A stretch of 41,570 nucleotides of DNA, from assembly GCA_902767775.1 (NCBI GenBank), contig CACXIP010000018.1:1-41570 (forward strand), given 5' to 3'. A program made the position numbers and the translations under genes. Below, piece after piece: positions 16,533 through 24,877 of the stretch. Every line of letters begins with the position of its first letter. The first letter of the stretch is position 1. The notes beneath the pieces are model-generated. The model made no database searches. It saw nothing but the letters and a program-made list of their open reading frames with translations, and was not told the origin of the DNA. The stretch comes from an uncultured Prevotellaceae bacterium (lineage in GTDB: Bacteria; Bacteroidota; Bacteroidia; Bacteroidales; Bacteroidaceae).

Positions 16533-19395
16533 GACGATGAGAAAGGCAAAACTGATTCTCGACGATGGCACCGAGTTCTGCGGATGGTCGTTTGGCGCCG
16601 AGCGCAACGTTTCGGGCGAGGTGGTTTTCAACACCGCCATGACAGGCTATCCCGAGAGTTTGACCGACCCGAGTTATGCCGGACAGATGCTCACATTCAC
16701 CTATCCCCTGATAGGCAATTACGGAGTGCCGGAGACAGGAGATGGTCAGTCGCTGCCCGTTTTTATGGAGAGCGGGCGGATACATGCCGTGGCGGTGATT
16801 GTGGCCGACTACAGTGTGATGTACTCGCATTGGAATGCCAAGGAGTCGTTGGCATCGTGGCTGCAGCGTGAGGGCATCCCCGGACTGACAGGCATCGATA
16901 CCCGCCGCCTGACCATGCGGCTCAGGGAACATGGCGTGATGATGGGGCGGATAGAGATAGAAGGCGTCTGCAAAAATCAGGAATCTCCGGAAAACTACGA
17001 GAGCGTCAACTGGGTGGAGCGAGTGAGTTGCAAGGAGGTCGTCACCTATCAGCCAGAGGTCGGCAAGCGGCATCGCGTGGTGCTCGTGGACTGCGGCGTG
17101 AAGGCAAACATCATCCGCTGTCTGCTCCGGCGAGGCATCGAAGTGGTGCGTGTGCCGTGGGACTATGACTTCAATACGCTTGACTTCGACGGACTATTCT
17201 TGGCTAACGGTCCCGGCGACCCCGAACGGTGCGGAAAGACCGTGGAACATATCCGTGAGTTCCTGAACCAGGAATCGCATCATCCTTCTGGTGCAAGGCC
17301 GTGCATGGGCATATGCCTCGGCAACCAACTGCTGGCAAGGGCGGCAGGAGCCAAGACTTACAAACTGAAATACGGTCACCGCAGCCACAACCAACCGGTG
17401 AAGAGGGTAGGTGACGGAATAGATACGCAGTGCTTCATCACCTCGCAAAACCATGGTTATGCGGTGGATGATGCCACGCTGCCATCCGACTGGGAAGCCC
17501 TTTTCGTGAATATGAACGACGGGTCTAATGAGGGTATCCGCCATAAGACGATGCCGTGGATGTCGGCACAGTTTCACCCCGAGGCATGCTCCGGACCAGT
17601 GGATACGGAGTTCCTCTTCGATGAGTTCGTGAAAATGCTGGATGGGGGGGAAAATGATGAAAAAGCTTCGCCCTCAGAAGGCAAGGTGAACACCGATACC
17701 TCATCCCGCAAAATCAATAAAGTGCTGCTCCTGGGCAGCGGTGCCTTGAAAATCGGTCAGGCGGGAGAGTTCGACTACTCTGGGTCGCAGGCGCTGAAAG
17801 CACTGAGGGAAGAAGGCATCCATACGGTGCTTGTCAACCCCAACATCGCCACCGTGCAGACCTCAAAAGGTGTGGCAGACACCGTGTATTTCCAACCCGT
17901 GCAGCCCGATTTCGTGGAGCGTATCATCGAGAAAGAGCGGCCCGACGGCATCCTCTTGTCGTTTGGCGGTCAGACGGCGCTCAACTGCGGTGTGGAACTG
18001 CACCGAAGGGGCGTGCTCGACCGCTATGGCGTGAAAGTGCTGGGCACACCCGTGCAGGCCATCATCGACACCGAGGACCGCGACCTGTTTGTGCGCCGCC
18101 TCGACGAGATAGGTGTGAAGACCATCAAGAGTCAGGCATGCGGCAACATCGAGGAGGTGAGGCAGGCGGCAGCCGAACTGGGCTTCCCCGTCATCCTCCG
18201 TGCGGCATATGCACTGGGCGGCTTGGGCTCAGGCTTCTGTGAGAATGCGGAGGAATTGGAGACACAGGCCGAGGAGGCATTCTCCTTCTCCCCACAGGTG
18301 TTGGTGGAGAAGTCGCTGCGAGGTTGGAAGGAGATAGAGTATGAGGTGGTGCGCGACCGCTATGACAACTGCATCACCGTCTGCAACATGGAGAACTTCG
18401 ACCCACTGGGCATCCACACGGGCGAGAGCATCGTCGTCGCGCCGAGTCAGACACTCACCAATGCGGAGTATCACAAACTGCGTGCACTCGCCATCAAAAT
18501 CATCCGCCATATCGGCATCGTGGGCGAGTGCAACGTGCAGTATGCCCTTGACCCGATGTCAGAGGACTACCGCGTCATCGAGGTCAATGCCCGTCTGTCG
18601 CGGTCGTCGGCACTCGCCTCCAAGGCGACGGGCTATCCCCTGGCATCCGTGGCAGCCAAACTCGGACTGGGTTACGGCCTTTTTGAACTGAAGAACTCGG
18701 TCACCAAGACCACCTCAGCGTTTTTCGAACCCGCTCTCGACTATGTGGTGTGCAAGATTCCGCGCTGGGACCTCACCAAGTTTCATGGCGTCAAGCGGCA
18801 GTTGGGCTCGTCGATGAAGAGCGTGGGCGAGGTGATGGCTGTGGGGCGTACTTTTGAGGAAGCCTTGCAGAAAGGACTCCGCATGATAGGGCAGGGCATG
18901 CACGGTTTTGTGGACAATCATAAAATCCCCGTGCCAGATATCAGCAAAGCCCTGCATGAACCCACTGACATGCGCATCTTCGTTGTCGCCGAGGCCATGA
19001 GGATAGGCTACAGCGTGGAACAGATTCATCAACTGACCCAAATCGACCTGTGGTTCCTGTGGAAACTGAAGCATGTCATGGACATCGACCAGCGGCTGAG
19101 GGAGCATTCCTCCATCTCAGAATGGGTGGAGTTCATGGACCGCACCGAACTGATGGAGTATCTTGAGGAACCGGCGTTTCTCAACCTGCTGTATGAGGCG
19201 AAGGTATGTGGGTTCTCAGATTTCCAGATAGCCCGAGCGATAGGTTTGGGCAACAACATGAACATGGAGAAAGCGGGTCTGATGGTTCGCCAGTGGCGTG
19301 AGGAACTGGGCATCACACCCACCGTCAACCAGATAGACACGTTGGCGGCGGAATATCCGGCGCAAACCAATTACCTATATTTGTCGTATCTTTAA
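16525..19395 (+). CDS. CarA fused to the N-terminal half of CarB (truncated carbamoyl-phosphate synthetase)
   Basis: Residues 1 to ~372 are a complete CarA-like glutaminase subunit, with C264 in GICLGNQ and H351/E353 in QFHPEA. After a ~23-residue Glu/Ser/Lys-rich linker, residue 396 on matches CarB from its first strand (KINKVLLLGSG), through FDPLGIHTGESIVVAP and EVNARLSRSSALASKA, to the end of the oligomerisation domain (TLAAEYPAQTNYLYLSYL). It then stops. The C-terminal carbamoyl-phosphate (second ATP-grasp) and allosteric domains, ~500 residues in E. coli CarB, are absent, and asnB starts 11 nt later, so no remnant follows. Isolated E. coli CarB halves are reported to work as dimers, so activity is conceivable. 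It may instead make only carbamate, or be a decaying copy. Confidence 0.85.
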   Translation: MNKTMRKAKLILDDGTEFCGWSFGAERNVSGEVVFNTAMTGYPESLTDPSYAGQMLTFTYPLIGNYGVPETGDGQSLPVFMESGRIHAVAVIVADYSVMYSHWNAKESLASWLQREGIPGLTGIDTRRLTMRLREHGVMMGRIEIEGVCKNQESPENYESVNWVERVSCKEVVTYQPEVGKRHRVVLVDCGVKANIIRCLLRRGIEVVRVPWDYDFNTLDFDGLFLANGPGDPERCGKTVEHIREFLNQESHHPSGARPCMGICLGNQLLARAAGAKTYKLKYGHRSHNQPVKRVGDGIDTQCFITSQNHGYAVDDATLPSDWEALFVNMNDGSNEGIRHKTMPWMSAQFHPEACSGPVDTEFLFDEFVKMLDGGENDEKASPSEGKVNTDTSSRKINKVLLLGSGALKIGQAGEFDYSGSQALKALREEGIHTVLVNPNIATVQTSKGVADTVYFQPVQPDFVERIIEKERPDGILLSFGGQTALNCGVELHRRGVLDRYGVKVLGTPVQAIIDTEDRDLFVRRLDEIGVKTIKSQACGNIEEVRQAAAELGFPVILRAAYALGGLGSGFCENAEELETQAEEAFSFSPQVLVEKSLRGWKEIEYEVVRDRYDNCITVCNMENFDPLGIHTGESIVVAPSQTLTNAEYHKLRALAIKIIRHIGIVGECNVQYALDPMSEDYRVIEVNARLSRSSALASKATGYPLASVAAKLGLGYGLFELKNSVTKTTSAFFEPALDYVVCKIPRWDLTKFHGVKRQLGSSMKSVGEVMAVGRTFEEALQKGLRMIGQGMHGFVDNHKIPVPDISKALHEPTDMRIFVVAEAMRIGYSVEQIHQLTQIDLWFLWKLKHVMDIDQRLREHSSISEWVEFMDRTELMEYLEEPAFLNLLYEAKVCGFSDFQIARAIGLGNNMNMEKAGLMVRQWREELGITPTVNQIDTLAAEYPAQTNYLYLSYL
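17644..17689 (+). other. CarA-CarB junction: G7 run and latent GTGA overlap
   Basis: Seven G (17644-17650) sit at the end of the CarA domain. Read with one G fewer, the CarA frame would end at TGA 17687-17689, which overlaps GTG 17686-17688, an in-frame potential start 30 residues before the first CarB motif. The GTGA arrangement is typical of coupled genes. The linker segment CGCCCTCAGAAGGCAAGG also resembles the GC-rich repeats found in other ORFs here. Confidence 0.5.
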
Positions 19396-19406
19396 AAAGG
19401 AATGTT

Positions 19407-21125
19407 ATGTGTGGAATAGCAGCAATATTGAATGTCAGGGAGCAGACACATGCCCTGCGTGAGAAGGCACTGAAGATGAGTCAGAAAATCCGTCATCGCG
19501 GACCCGACTGGAGTGGAATCTATTGTGGCGGCTCTGCCATCCTTGCTCACGAGCGCCTGAGTATCGTCGACCCGGAGAGTGGCGGACAGCCGCTGTTCTC
19601 CACCGACCGCAAACAGGTGTTGGCCGTCAACGGTGAAATCTACAACCATCAGGAGATACGCAGGAGGTATGCCGGTCAGTATGAGTTTCAGACGGGTTCG
19701 GATTGTGAGGTGATTCTCACGCTGTACAGAGACAAGGGCATCGGCTTCCTCGAAGAACTCAGCGGTATCTTTGCCTTCGTGCTCTACGATGAGGAGCGCG
19801 ATGCGTTTCTGATTGCCCGCGACCCCATCGGTGTCATTCCGCTCTATATAGGCTGTGACAGCGACGGCATGGTGTATGTGGCATCCGAACTGAAAGCCCT
19901 CGAGGGACAGTGTGAGCGCTACGAACCATTCCTCCCAGGACATTACCTTTGGGGGAAGATAGAAGATGGGAAACTGAGATTTGAAGACAACTCCACCGAC
20001 AACACACCATCTTCCATCTTCAATTTCCAACGTTATTATCACCGCGACTGGATGAGGTATGACGCCGTGAAGGACAACCCCGCCTCTGTGGCTGCCATCC
20101 ATGATGCCCTTGAGGATGCGGTGAGACGCCAGCTGATGTCCGACGTGCCGTATGGCGTGCTGCTGTCGGGCGGGCTCGACTCCTCGGTCATCTCTGCCAT
20201 TGCAGAGAAATACAGCGAGATGCGCATCGAGGACAACTCACAGACAAGGGCATATTGGCCGCGGCTGCACTCGTTTGCCGTGGGACTGAAAGGCGCGCCC
20301 GACCTCGCCAAGGCAAAATTGGTGGCAGACCATATCGGAACCGTGCACCATGAAATCAACTACACCATTCAGGAGGGACTCGACGCCATCCGTGATGTCA
20401 TCTACTATATCGAGACCTACGATGTCACCACCGTCCGTGCCTCCACACCCATGTATCTGCTGGCGAGAGTCATCAAGTCGATGGGCATCAAGATGGTGCT
20501 GTCGGGTGAGGGCGCCGACGAGATTTTTGGTGGCTATCTCTACTTCCACAAAGCACCTTCCGCCCAGGCTTTCCATGAGGAGACGGTGAGGAAATTGGGC
20601 AAGCTCTATCTCTACGACTGCCTCCGTGCCAACAAGAGCCTGTCGGCATGGGGTGTGGAAGGGCGTGTCCCCTTCCTCGACAAGGAGTTTCTGGATGTCG
20701 CCATGCGCACCAACCCCGAGGCGAAGATGTGCCGTGATGATATCGAGAAGCGCATTGTCCGCGAGGCATTTGCCGATATGCTGCCCGAGGAGGTGGCGTG
20801 GCGCCAGAAGGAACAGTTCAGCGATGGTGTGGGATACTCATGGATTGACACGCTCAAGCAAATCACTTCTGATGCCGTCAGCGACGAGCAGATGGCTCAT
20901 GCCGCCGAGCGCTTCCCCATCAACACCCCGAAGAACAAAGAGGAATACTACTACCGCAGCATCTTCGCCGAGCATTTCCCAAGCGACTCGGCTGCCCTCA
21001 GCGTACCCAGTGAGGCGAGTGTGGCGTGCAGCACAGCCGTCGCCCTCGAATGGGATGCCTCCTTCCAGGGCATGAACGACCCCAGCGGACGCGCTGTGAA
21101 GGGTGTGCATGAGCAGGCATATTGA
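19407..21125 (+). CDS. asnB: Asparagine synthase B, glutamine-hydrolysing
   Basis: Makes asparagine from aspartate, glutamine and ATP. C2 (MCGIAAI) is the class II glutaminase nucleophile; RHRGPDWSG, NGEIYNH and SDCEVI line that site. The synthetase domain shows the pyrophosphatase loop LSGGLDSSVISA and SGEGADEIFGGYLYF, and resembles E. coli AsnB throughout. At 572 residues it is ~18 longer than E. coli AsnB; the excess is at residues ~183-205 between the two domains, encoded by a GAAGATGG-type inverted oligonucleotide repeat. It is the last gene of the amt operon, 11 nt after carAB, and converges on the exporter genes. Confidence 0.95.
   Translation: MCGIAAILNVREQTHALREKALKMSQKIRHRGPDWSGIYCGGSAILAHERLSIVDPESGGQPLFSTDRKQVLAVNGEIYNHQEIRRRYAGQYEFQTGSDCEVILTLYRDKGIGFLEELSGIFAFVLYDEERDAFLIARDPIGVIPLYIGCDSDGMVYVASELKALEGQCERYEPFLPGHYLWGKIEDGKLRFEDNSTDNTPSSIFNFQRYYHRDWMRYDAVKDNPASVAAIHDALEDAVRRQLMSDVPYGVLLSGGLDSSVISAIAEKYSEMRIEDNSQTRAYWPRLHSFAVGLKGAPDLAKAKLVADHIGTVHHEINYTIQEGLDAIRDVIYYIETYDVTTVRASTPMYLLARVIKSMGIKMVLSGEGADEIFGGYLYFHKAPSAQAFHEETVRKLGKLYLYDCLRANKSLSAWGVEGRVPFLDKEFLDVAMRTNPEAKMCRDDIEKRIVREAFADMLPEEVAWRQKEQFSDGVGYSWIDTLKQITSDAVSDEQMAHAAERFPINTPKNKEEYYYRSIFAEHFPSDSAALSVPSEASVACSTAVALEWDASFQGMNDPSGRAVKGVHEQAY
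19955..20021. repeat. Inverted oligonucleotide repeat inside asnB
   Basis: GAAGATAGAAGATGG (19955-19969) and CCATCTTCCATCTTC (20007-20021) are complementary at 14 of 15 positions. They bracket the extra ~20 residues in the AsnB interdomain linker and are in frame. Confidence 0.65.
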
Positions 21126-21127
21126 GC

Positions 21128-21155
21128 GACAAAAGCCTTTTGTCTTAGCTGTTTT
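21128..21155. terminator. Shared terminator between convergent asnB and the exporter operon
   Basis: GACAAA (21128-21133) and TTTGTC (21139-21144) pair around AGCCT, with inner A-T pairing possible. For asnB the hairpin is followed by TTAGCTGTTTTT. It fills the 19-nt gap between two convergent stop codons. Confidence 0.55.
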
Positions 21156-22248
21156 TCTTATAACTCACCACAGCCCAGCAGCCCATGAACAGGCCGATGC
21201 CGAGAAGGGCGAATATCTGGTGGGCTATGGAGAGGATGCCGCCGCCGCGGATGAAGACGTTGCGGATGGCCTCGACAAAATAGCACATCGGATTGATGTA
21301 TGTGGTGAGATACGACCATGAGGGCATGGAGCGTGTGGGGGTGAAGAGACCGCTGAGCAGCATGAGGATGACCACGAAGAACCACATGACGAAGACCGCC
21401 TGCTGCATCGTGTCGGAGTAGTTGGAGATGATGAGTCCGAGCGATGAGAAAAACATGGCGAGCAACATGGCGAGCAGGTAGATGAGCCATATCGGACCCG
21501 CTGAGGTGATGCCGTAGACCACCCATGCGAGGATGAGGCATACGGTGATGACAAAGAGGGCGATGAGCCAGTAGGGGATGAGTTTGGCGAGGATAAACGT
21601 GCTCTTCGCCACTGGCGTGACATTGATTTGCTCGATGGTGCCCGCCTCTTTCTCCCCAACGATGTTCAGTGCCGGCAGGAATCCTGTCATCAGCATCATC
21701 ACGATGCCAAAGAGCGCCGGAATCATGAAAAGTTTGAAATTCTGATGCTTGTTGTACAGGAACAAGGTGGAAACCCTCGACTGGATGGCGGCGGCATTGG
21801 GGGCTGCGTTGGCGGTGACAATCTGCGAGAGATAGGCACTGCCTATCGAACCCTTCGTGCCGTTCACGGCATTGGCAGCGATGAGGACGGTGGGTGCCTG
21901 CAAATTCCCGGCAATTTGTTTCTTTGTGAGATTCTTGCTGTAGTCCTTAGGTATGACCACCACGATATCCGCATCGGTGCGCTCAATGTCTTTCAGCGCA
22001 TCGGCATAGGTGGGCTTCTGTCCGTGGAAGATGAAGTAGTTGCTGTGCTCGATGTCGTGAACGAGCCGCTGCGACTGGACGGAGCGGTCGTTGTCCACCA
22101 CATCCACCACCACGTTTTTCACCTCCATGTTCATCACCCACGGCATGACACACATCACCATGATGGGGAAGACCACGATGAGGCGGGGCAGAAACGGATT
22201 GCGCCGTATCTGTGTCAACTCTTTTTGTATGAGAAATCTGAGCGTCAT
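21145..22248 (-). CDS. ABC-2 type permease, YbhR/YbhS-like (second subunit)
   Basis: 367 residues: one N-terminal membrane span, a ~140-residue periplasmic domain with VVVDVVDNDRS and ADIVVVIPKDYSKNL, then five C-terminal spans with the conserved GEKEAGTIEQINVTPVAKS loop and LLSGLFTPTRSMP. This is the ABC2_membrane_3 layout of E. coli YbhS/YbhR. The open frame extends far upstream through permease 1, but the ATG at 22248 begins the family-typical MTLRFLIQKE and lies 23 nt after the previous stop. It is the last gene of the exporter operon and presumably pairs with the next permease as the channel driven by the fused ATPase. Confidence 0.9.
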   Translation of the reverse strand: MTLRFLIQKELTQIRRNPFLPRLIVVFPIMVMCVMPWVMNMEVKNVVVDVVDNDRSVQSQRLVHDIEHSNYFIFHGQKPTYADALKDIERTDADIVVVIPKDYSKNLTKKQIAGNLQAPTVLIAANAVNGTKGSIGSAYLSQIVTANAAPNAAAIQSRVSTLFLYNKHQNFKLFMIPALFGIVMMLMTGFLPALNIVGEKEAGTIEQINVTPVAKSTFILAKLIPYWLIALFVITVCLILAWVVYGITSAGPIWLIYLLAMLLAMFFSSLGLIISNYSDTMQQAVFVMWFFVVILMLLSGLFTPTRSMPSWSYLTTYINPMCYFVEAIRNVFIRGGGILSIAHQIFALLGIGLFMGCWAVVSYKKNS

Positions 22249-22271
22249 AATCTTTGGATGATGGATGAACA

Positions 22272-23363
22272 CTATTCCAACCGGGTGTTGAACTTTTTGA
22301 GTGCGATGGTGAGGAGCAGGACGGTCATGCCGAGGAGGATGACGACCTCTTTCATCACCTCTCCGATACCCACACCCATAATCATCAGTTTGCGCATAGC
22401 GTCGATGTAGTAACGGGGCGGGACGATGGCGGCAAGGCATCTCAGGGCAAGAGGCATTGACTCCACGGGGAACAGCAGACCTGAAAGCATCACCACGGGA
22501 AGCAGCAGCATCATGGCGGACATGAGCAGCGCCACGAGTTGTGTCTTGGCGATGTTGGAGATGAGCAGTCCGAGTGAGAGGGCGAGGAGGATATAGAGCA
22601 AACTGACAACGACAATCCAGAACAGCGAACCGGCGAGCGGCACGCCCAGTACGAAACGTGCCATCAGCAGGATGATGGTCAGGATGGCGAAGGCGAGAAC
22701 CAGGTAGGGCACCGCCTTGGCGATGATGACCATCAGTGGCTTTGCCGGTGAGACGAGCAGCACCTCCATCGTGCCCCTCTCTTTCTCGCGTACGATGGAT
22801 ATCGAGGTCATCATGGCGCAGACGAGCATGAGCAGCATACCCATGATGCCCGGCACGAAGTTGTATGCCGACTTCATCTGGGGGTTGTAGAGCAACTTGG
22901 CGTTGACAACACCACCTTCGGGATTCATCAGCACCTGTGTGGCGTAGTTCGACCACTGCTGCGCCATGTTGGGGTCAGCTCCGTCGACAATCAACTGTAT
23001 GGAATGGTTGTGGAGCGGGTCATTCTCTCCTTTCGAGGGGGTAGGGTAGGGTGTAAACACCACTGCCATGTCCGCTTTCTGGTTGCGTATGATGCGCTCC
23101 GCCTCCTGTGGCGTGGCCGCCGTCCTGACAATGGTGAAATATTCCGACTGCGCGAGGCGCTCGACTGCCTGCTGCGTGGTGTAGTCGGCATTTGCCATGA
23201 CCACCACCGTCCGCACATTTCTCACATCCGTGCGGATGGCGAAGCCGAAGAGCAGCATCAGCACCAATGGCATGCCGAAGAGTATCAGCATCGTCCGCTT
23301 GTCGCGCACGATGTGCTTTGCTTCCTTGATGACAAAACTATAAAATTGCTTCACAACGTTCAA
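22272..23363 (-). CDS. ABC-2 type permease, YbhR/YbhS-like (first subunit)
   Basis: 363 residues with the same layout as its neighbour: first span in TMLILFGMPLVLMLLFGF, a periplasmic domain, then SIVREKERGTMEVLLVSPAK and MLSGLLFPVESMPLALR in the C-terminal membrane part. In the periplasmic domain, residues ~103-115 (PYPTPSKGEN) are encoded by a GC-rich dispersed repeat and lie where family members usually have a short loop. It starts 14 nt after the ATPase stop, consistent with coupled expression. Confidence 0.91.
   Translation of the reverse strand: MNVVKQFYSFVIKEAKHIVRDKRTMLILFGMPLVLMLLFGFAIRTDVRNVRTVVVMANADYTTQQAVERLAQSEYFTIVRTAATPQEAERIIRNQKADMAVVFTPYPTPSKGENDPLHNHSIQLIVDGADPNMAQQWSNYATQVLMNPEGGVVNAKLLYNPQMKSAYNFVPGIMGMLLMLVCAMMTSISIVREKERGTMEVLLVSPAKPLMVIIAKAVPYLVLAFAILTIILLMARFVLGVPLAGSLFWIVVVSLLYILLALSLGLLISNIAKTQLVALLMSAMMLLLPVVMLSGLLFPVESMPLALRCLAAIVPPRYYIDAMRKLMIMGVGIGEVMKEVVILLGMTVLLLTIALKKFNTRLE
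23021..23056 (-). repeat. GC-rich repeat inside the first permease
   Basis: On the minus strand: CACCCTACCCTACCCCCTC followed by GAAAGGAGAGAATGA. The C-rich arm and GGAGAG arm resemble the dapF insert (CTCACCCCTGCCCC with GGAGAGGAGAG). It is in frame. Confidence 0.5.
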
Positions 23364-23377
23364 CTATGAATGGTTTT

Positions 23378-24877
23378 CTATGAACTGTCTCTCGTCGCCT
23401 GACGTGCCAGAAGAGTGAAGACATGGTCCATGTCGGGTTGTCCGTATTCTTTCTTGAGGGCGTCGGGGGTGCCCATCGCCTTGATTTTGCCGTCCACCAT
23501 GATGGAGATGCGGTCGCAGTATTCCGCCTCGTCCATGTAGTGGGTGGTGACGAAGACCGTGATGCCCCGTTGGGCAGCGTCGTAGATGAGTTCCCAGAAC
23601 TGCCGCCTTGTGGCAGGGTCGACACCGCCTGTCGGTTCGTCGAGGAACACCACGCCGGGTTCGTGGAAGATGCTCACCGAGAAGGCGAGTTTCTGTTTCC
23701 AGCCCAAGGGGAGGCTTTTCACCAATGTGTTCTTGTGCTCCGAGAACTTCAGCCGTTGCAGCAGCACGTCGGTCTTGCTCTTGATTTCATCGTCTTTCAT
23801 GCCGTAGATGCCCGCAAAGAGACGTATGTTCTCCGCCACCGTGAGGTCCTCGTAGAGCGAGAACTTCTGCGACATGTAGCCGATGTGCTTTTTGATTTGC
23901 TCATGCTCTGTGCGGATGTCGTAGCCGCAGACGCGCCCCGTGCCGTCAGTCGGTTGGTTGAGTCCCGTCAGCATGTGCATGGCGGTGGTCTTACCCGCTC
24001 CATTAGCTCCGAGGAAGCCGAATATCTCCCCTTTCCTCACGGTGAACGAGATGTCGTCGACGGCGCGGAACGTGCCGAATGCCTTGACCAGATGCTCCAC
24101 TTCAATCACATTATCCTCCTTGTCGGACACGTCGGACACGTCGGACTCGTCGGACTTGTCCGACTGGTCGGAATCCCGCCTGATGCCCGGAGGATTGAAG
24201 ATGTCGGCAAACTCTGTGAGGATATCCTCTGGCGTGCCGATGCCGCGGATGCTGCCGTGGTCGAGGAAGGCGACACGCTCGCATCGGCGCACCTCATCGA
24301 GATAGGGCGTGGAGGCAACGATGGTGATACCTTTTTCCTTCAGCATGCCAAGCATCTCCCACAGTTCCTTGCGGCTCACAGGGTCGACACCTGTTGTCGG
24401 CTCATCGAGCAGCAGCACGCTTGGTTGGTGTACCAAAGCGCAACTCAGGGCGAGTTTTTGCTTCATGCCGCCCGAGAGCGCACCCGCCCTGCGGTCTTTA
24501 AACCGCTCAATCTGCGAGTAGATGGCGCGGATGCTGTCATAGCCCTCTTCGACGGTCGTGCCAAACAGCGTGGCGAAGAATTTCAGGTTTTCCTCCACCG
24601 TCAGGTCCTGGTAGAGTGAGAATTTCCCCGGCATATAGCCCACGCGCCTGCGTATCTCCTTCATCTGACTGACCACATCGAAGCCGTCGACCGTGGCGGT
24701 GCCCGACTGAGGGAGCAGCAGTGAGCAGAGGATGCGGTAGAGCGATGTCTTGCCGGCACCGTCGGGTCCGATGAGGCCGAACACCTCACCCTTTCCGACG
24801 GTGAACGACACATCGTCGAGTGCCTTCACCTTGCCGTAGCTCTTGCTGATATTCCTTACCTCGATGGCGGTCATCAT
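23378..24877 (-). CDS. Fused double ABC ATPase, YbhF-like
   Basis: Two nucleotide-binding domains in one 499-residue chain. First: Walker A GPDGAGKTS, signature LSGGMKQKL, Walker B LLLDEPTTGVD. Second: Walker A GANGAGKTT, degenerate signature LPLGWKQKL, Walker B VFLDEPTGGVD and switch TTHYMDEAEYCDR. The degenerate second signature is also what I recall of E. coli YbhF. The domains are joined by a short acidic linker made of SDx triplets, encoded by a 9-nt tandem repeat. ATG at 24877 is chosen over a TTG one codon earlier. It powers the two permeases immediately downstream. Confidence 0.94.
   Translation of the reverse strand: MMTAIEVRNISKSYGKVKALDDVSFTVGKGEVFGLIGPDGAGKTSLYRILCSLLLPQSGTATVDGFDVVSQMKEIRRRVGYMPGKFSLYQDLTVEENLKFFATLFGTTVEEGYDSIRAIYSQIERFKDRRAGALSGGMKQKLALSCALVHQPSVLLLDEPTTGVDPVSRKELWEMLGMLKEKGITIVASTPYLDEVRRCERVAFLDHGSIRGIGTPEDILTEFADIFNPPGIRRDSDQSDKSDESDVSDVSDKEDNVIEVEHLVKAFGTFRAVDDISFTVRKGEIFGFLGANGAGKTTAMHMLTGLNQPTDGTGRVCGYDIRTEHEQIKKHIGYMSQKFSLYEDLTVAENIRLFAGIYGMKDDEIKSKTDVLLQRLKFSEHKNTLVKSLPLGWKQKLAFSVSIFHEPGVVFLDEPTGGVDPATRRQFWELIYDAAQRGITVFVTTHYMDEAEYCDRISIMVDGKIKAMGTPDALKKEYGQPDMDHVFTLLARQATRDSS
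24119..24173 (-). repeat. 9-nt tandem repeat (GTCCGACNN) in the ABC ATPase linker
   Basis: Six imperfect units encode SDQSDKSDESDVSDVSDK between the two ATPase domains. The repeat is in frame (9 = 3 codons), so copy-number change would alter linker length without a frameshift. Confidence 0.75.

Noticed and set aside
14661-16640. A 659-codon open frame on the minus strand opposite pyrG and purF-like
   Set aside because: It lies entirely antisense to well-supported genes with intact catalytic motifs and shows no recognisable domain; it is a GC-driven shadow frame.
22249-22956. Upstream 236-codon extension of the second permease frame
   Set aside because: It overlaps the first permease in another frame and has no conserved features; the ATG at 22248 fits the family start.
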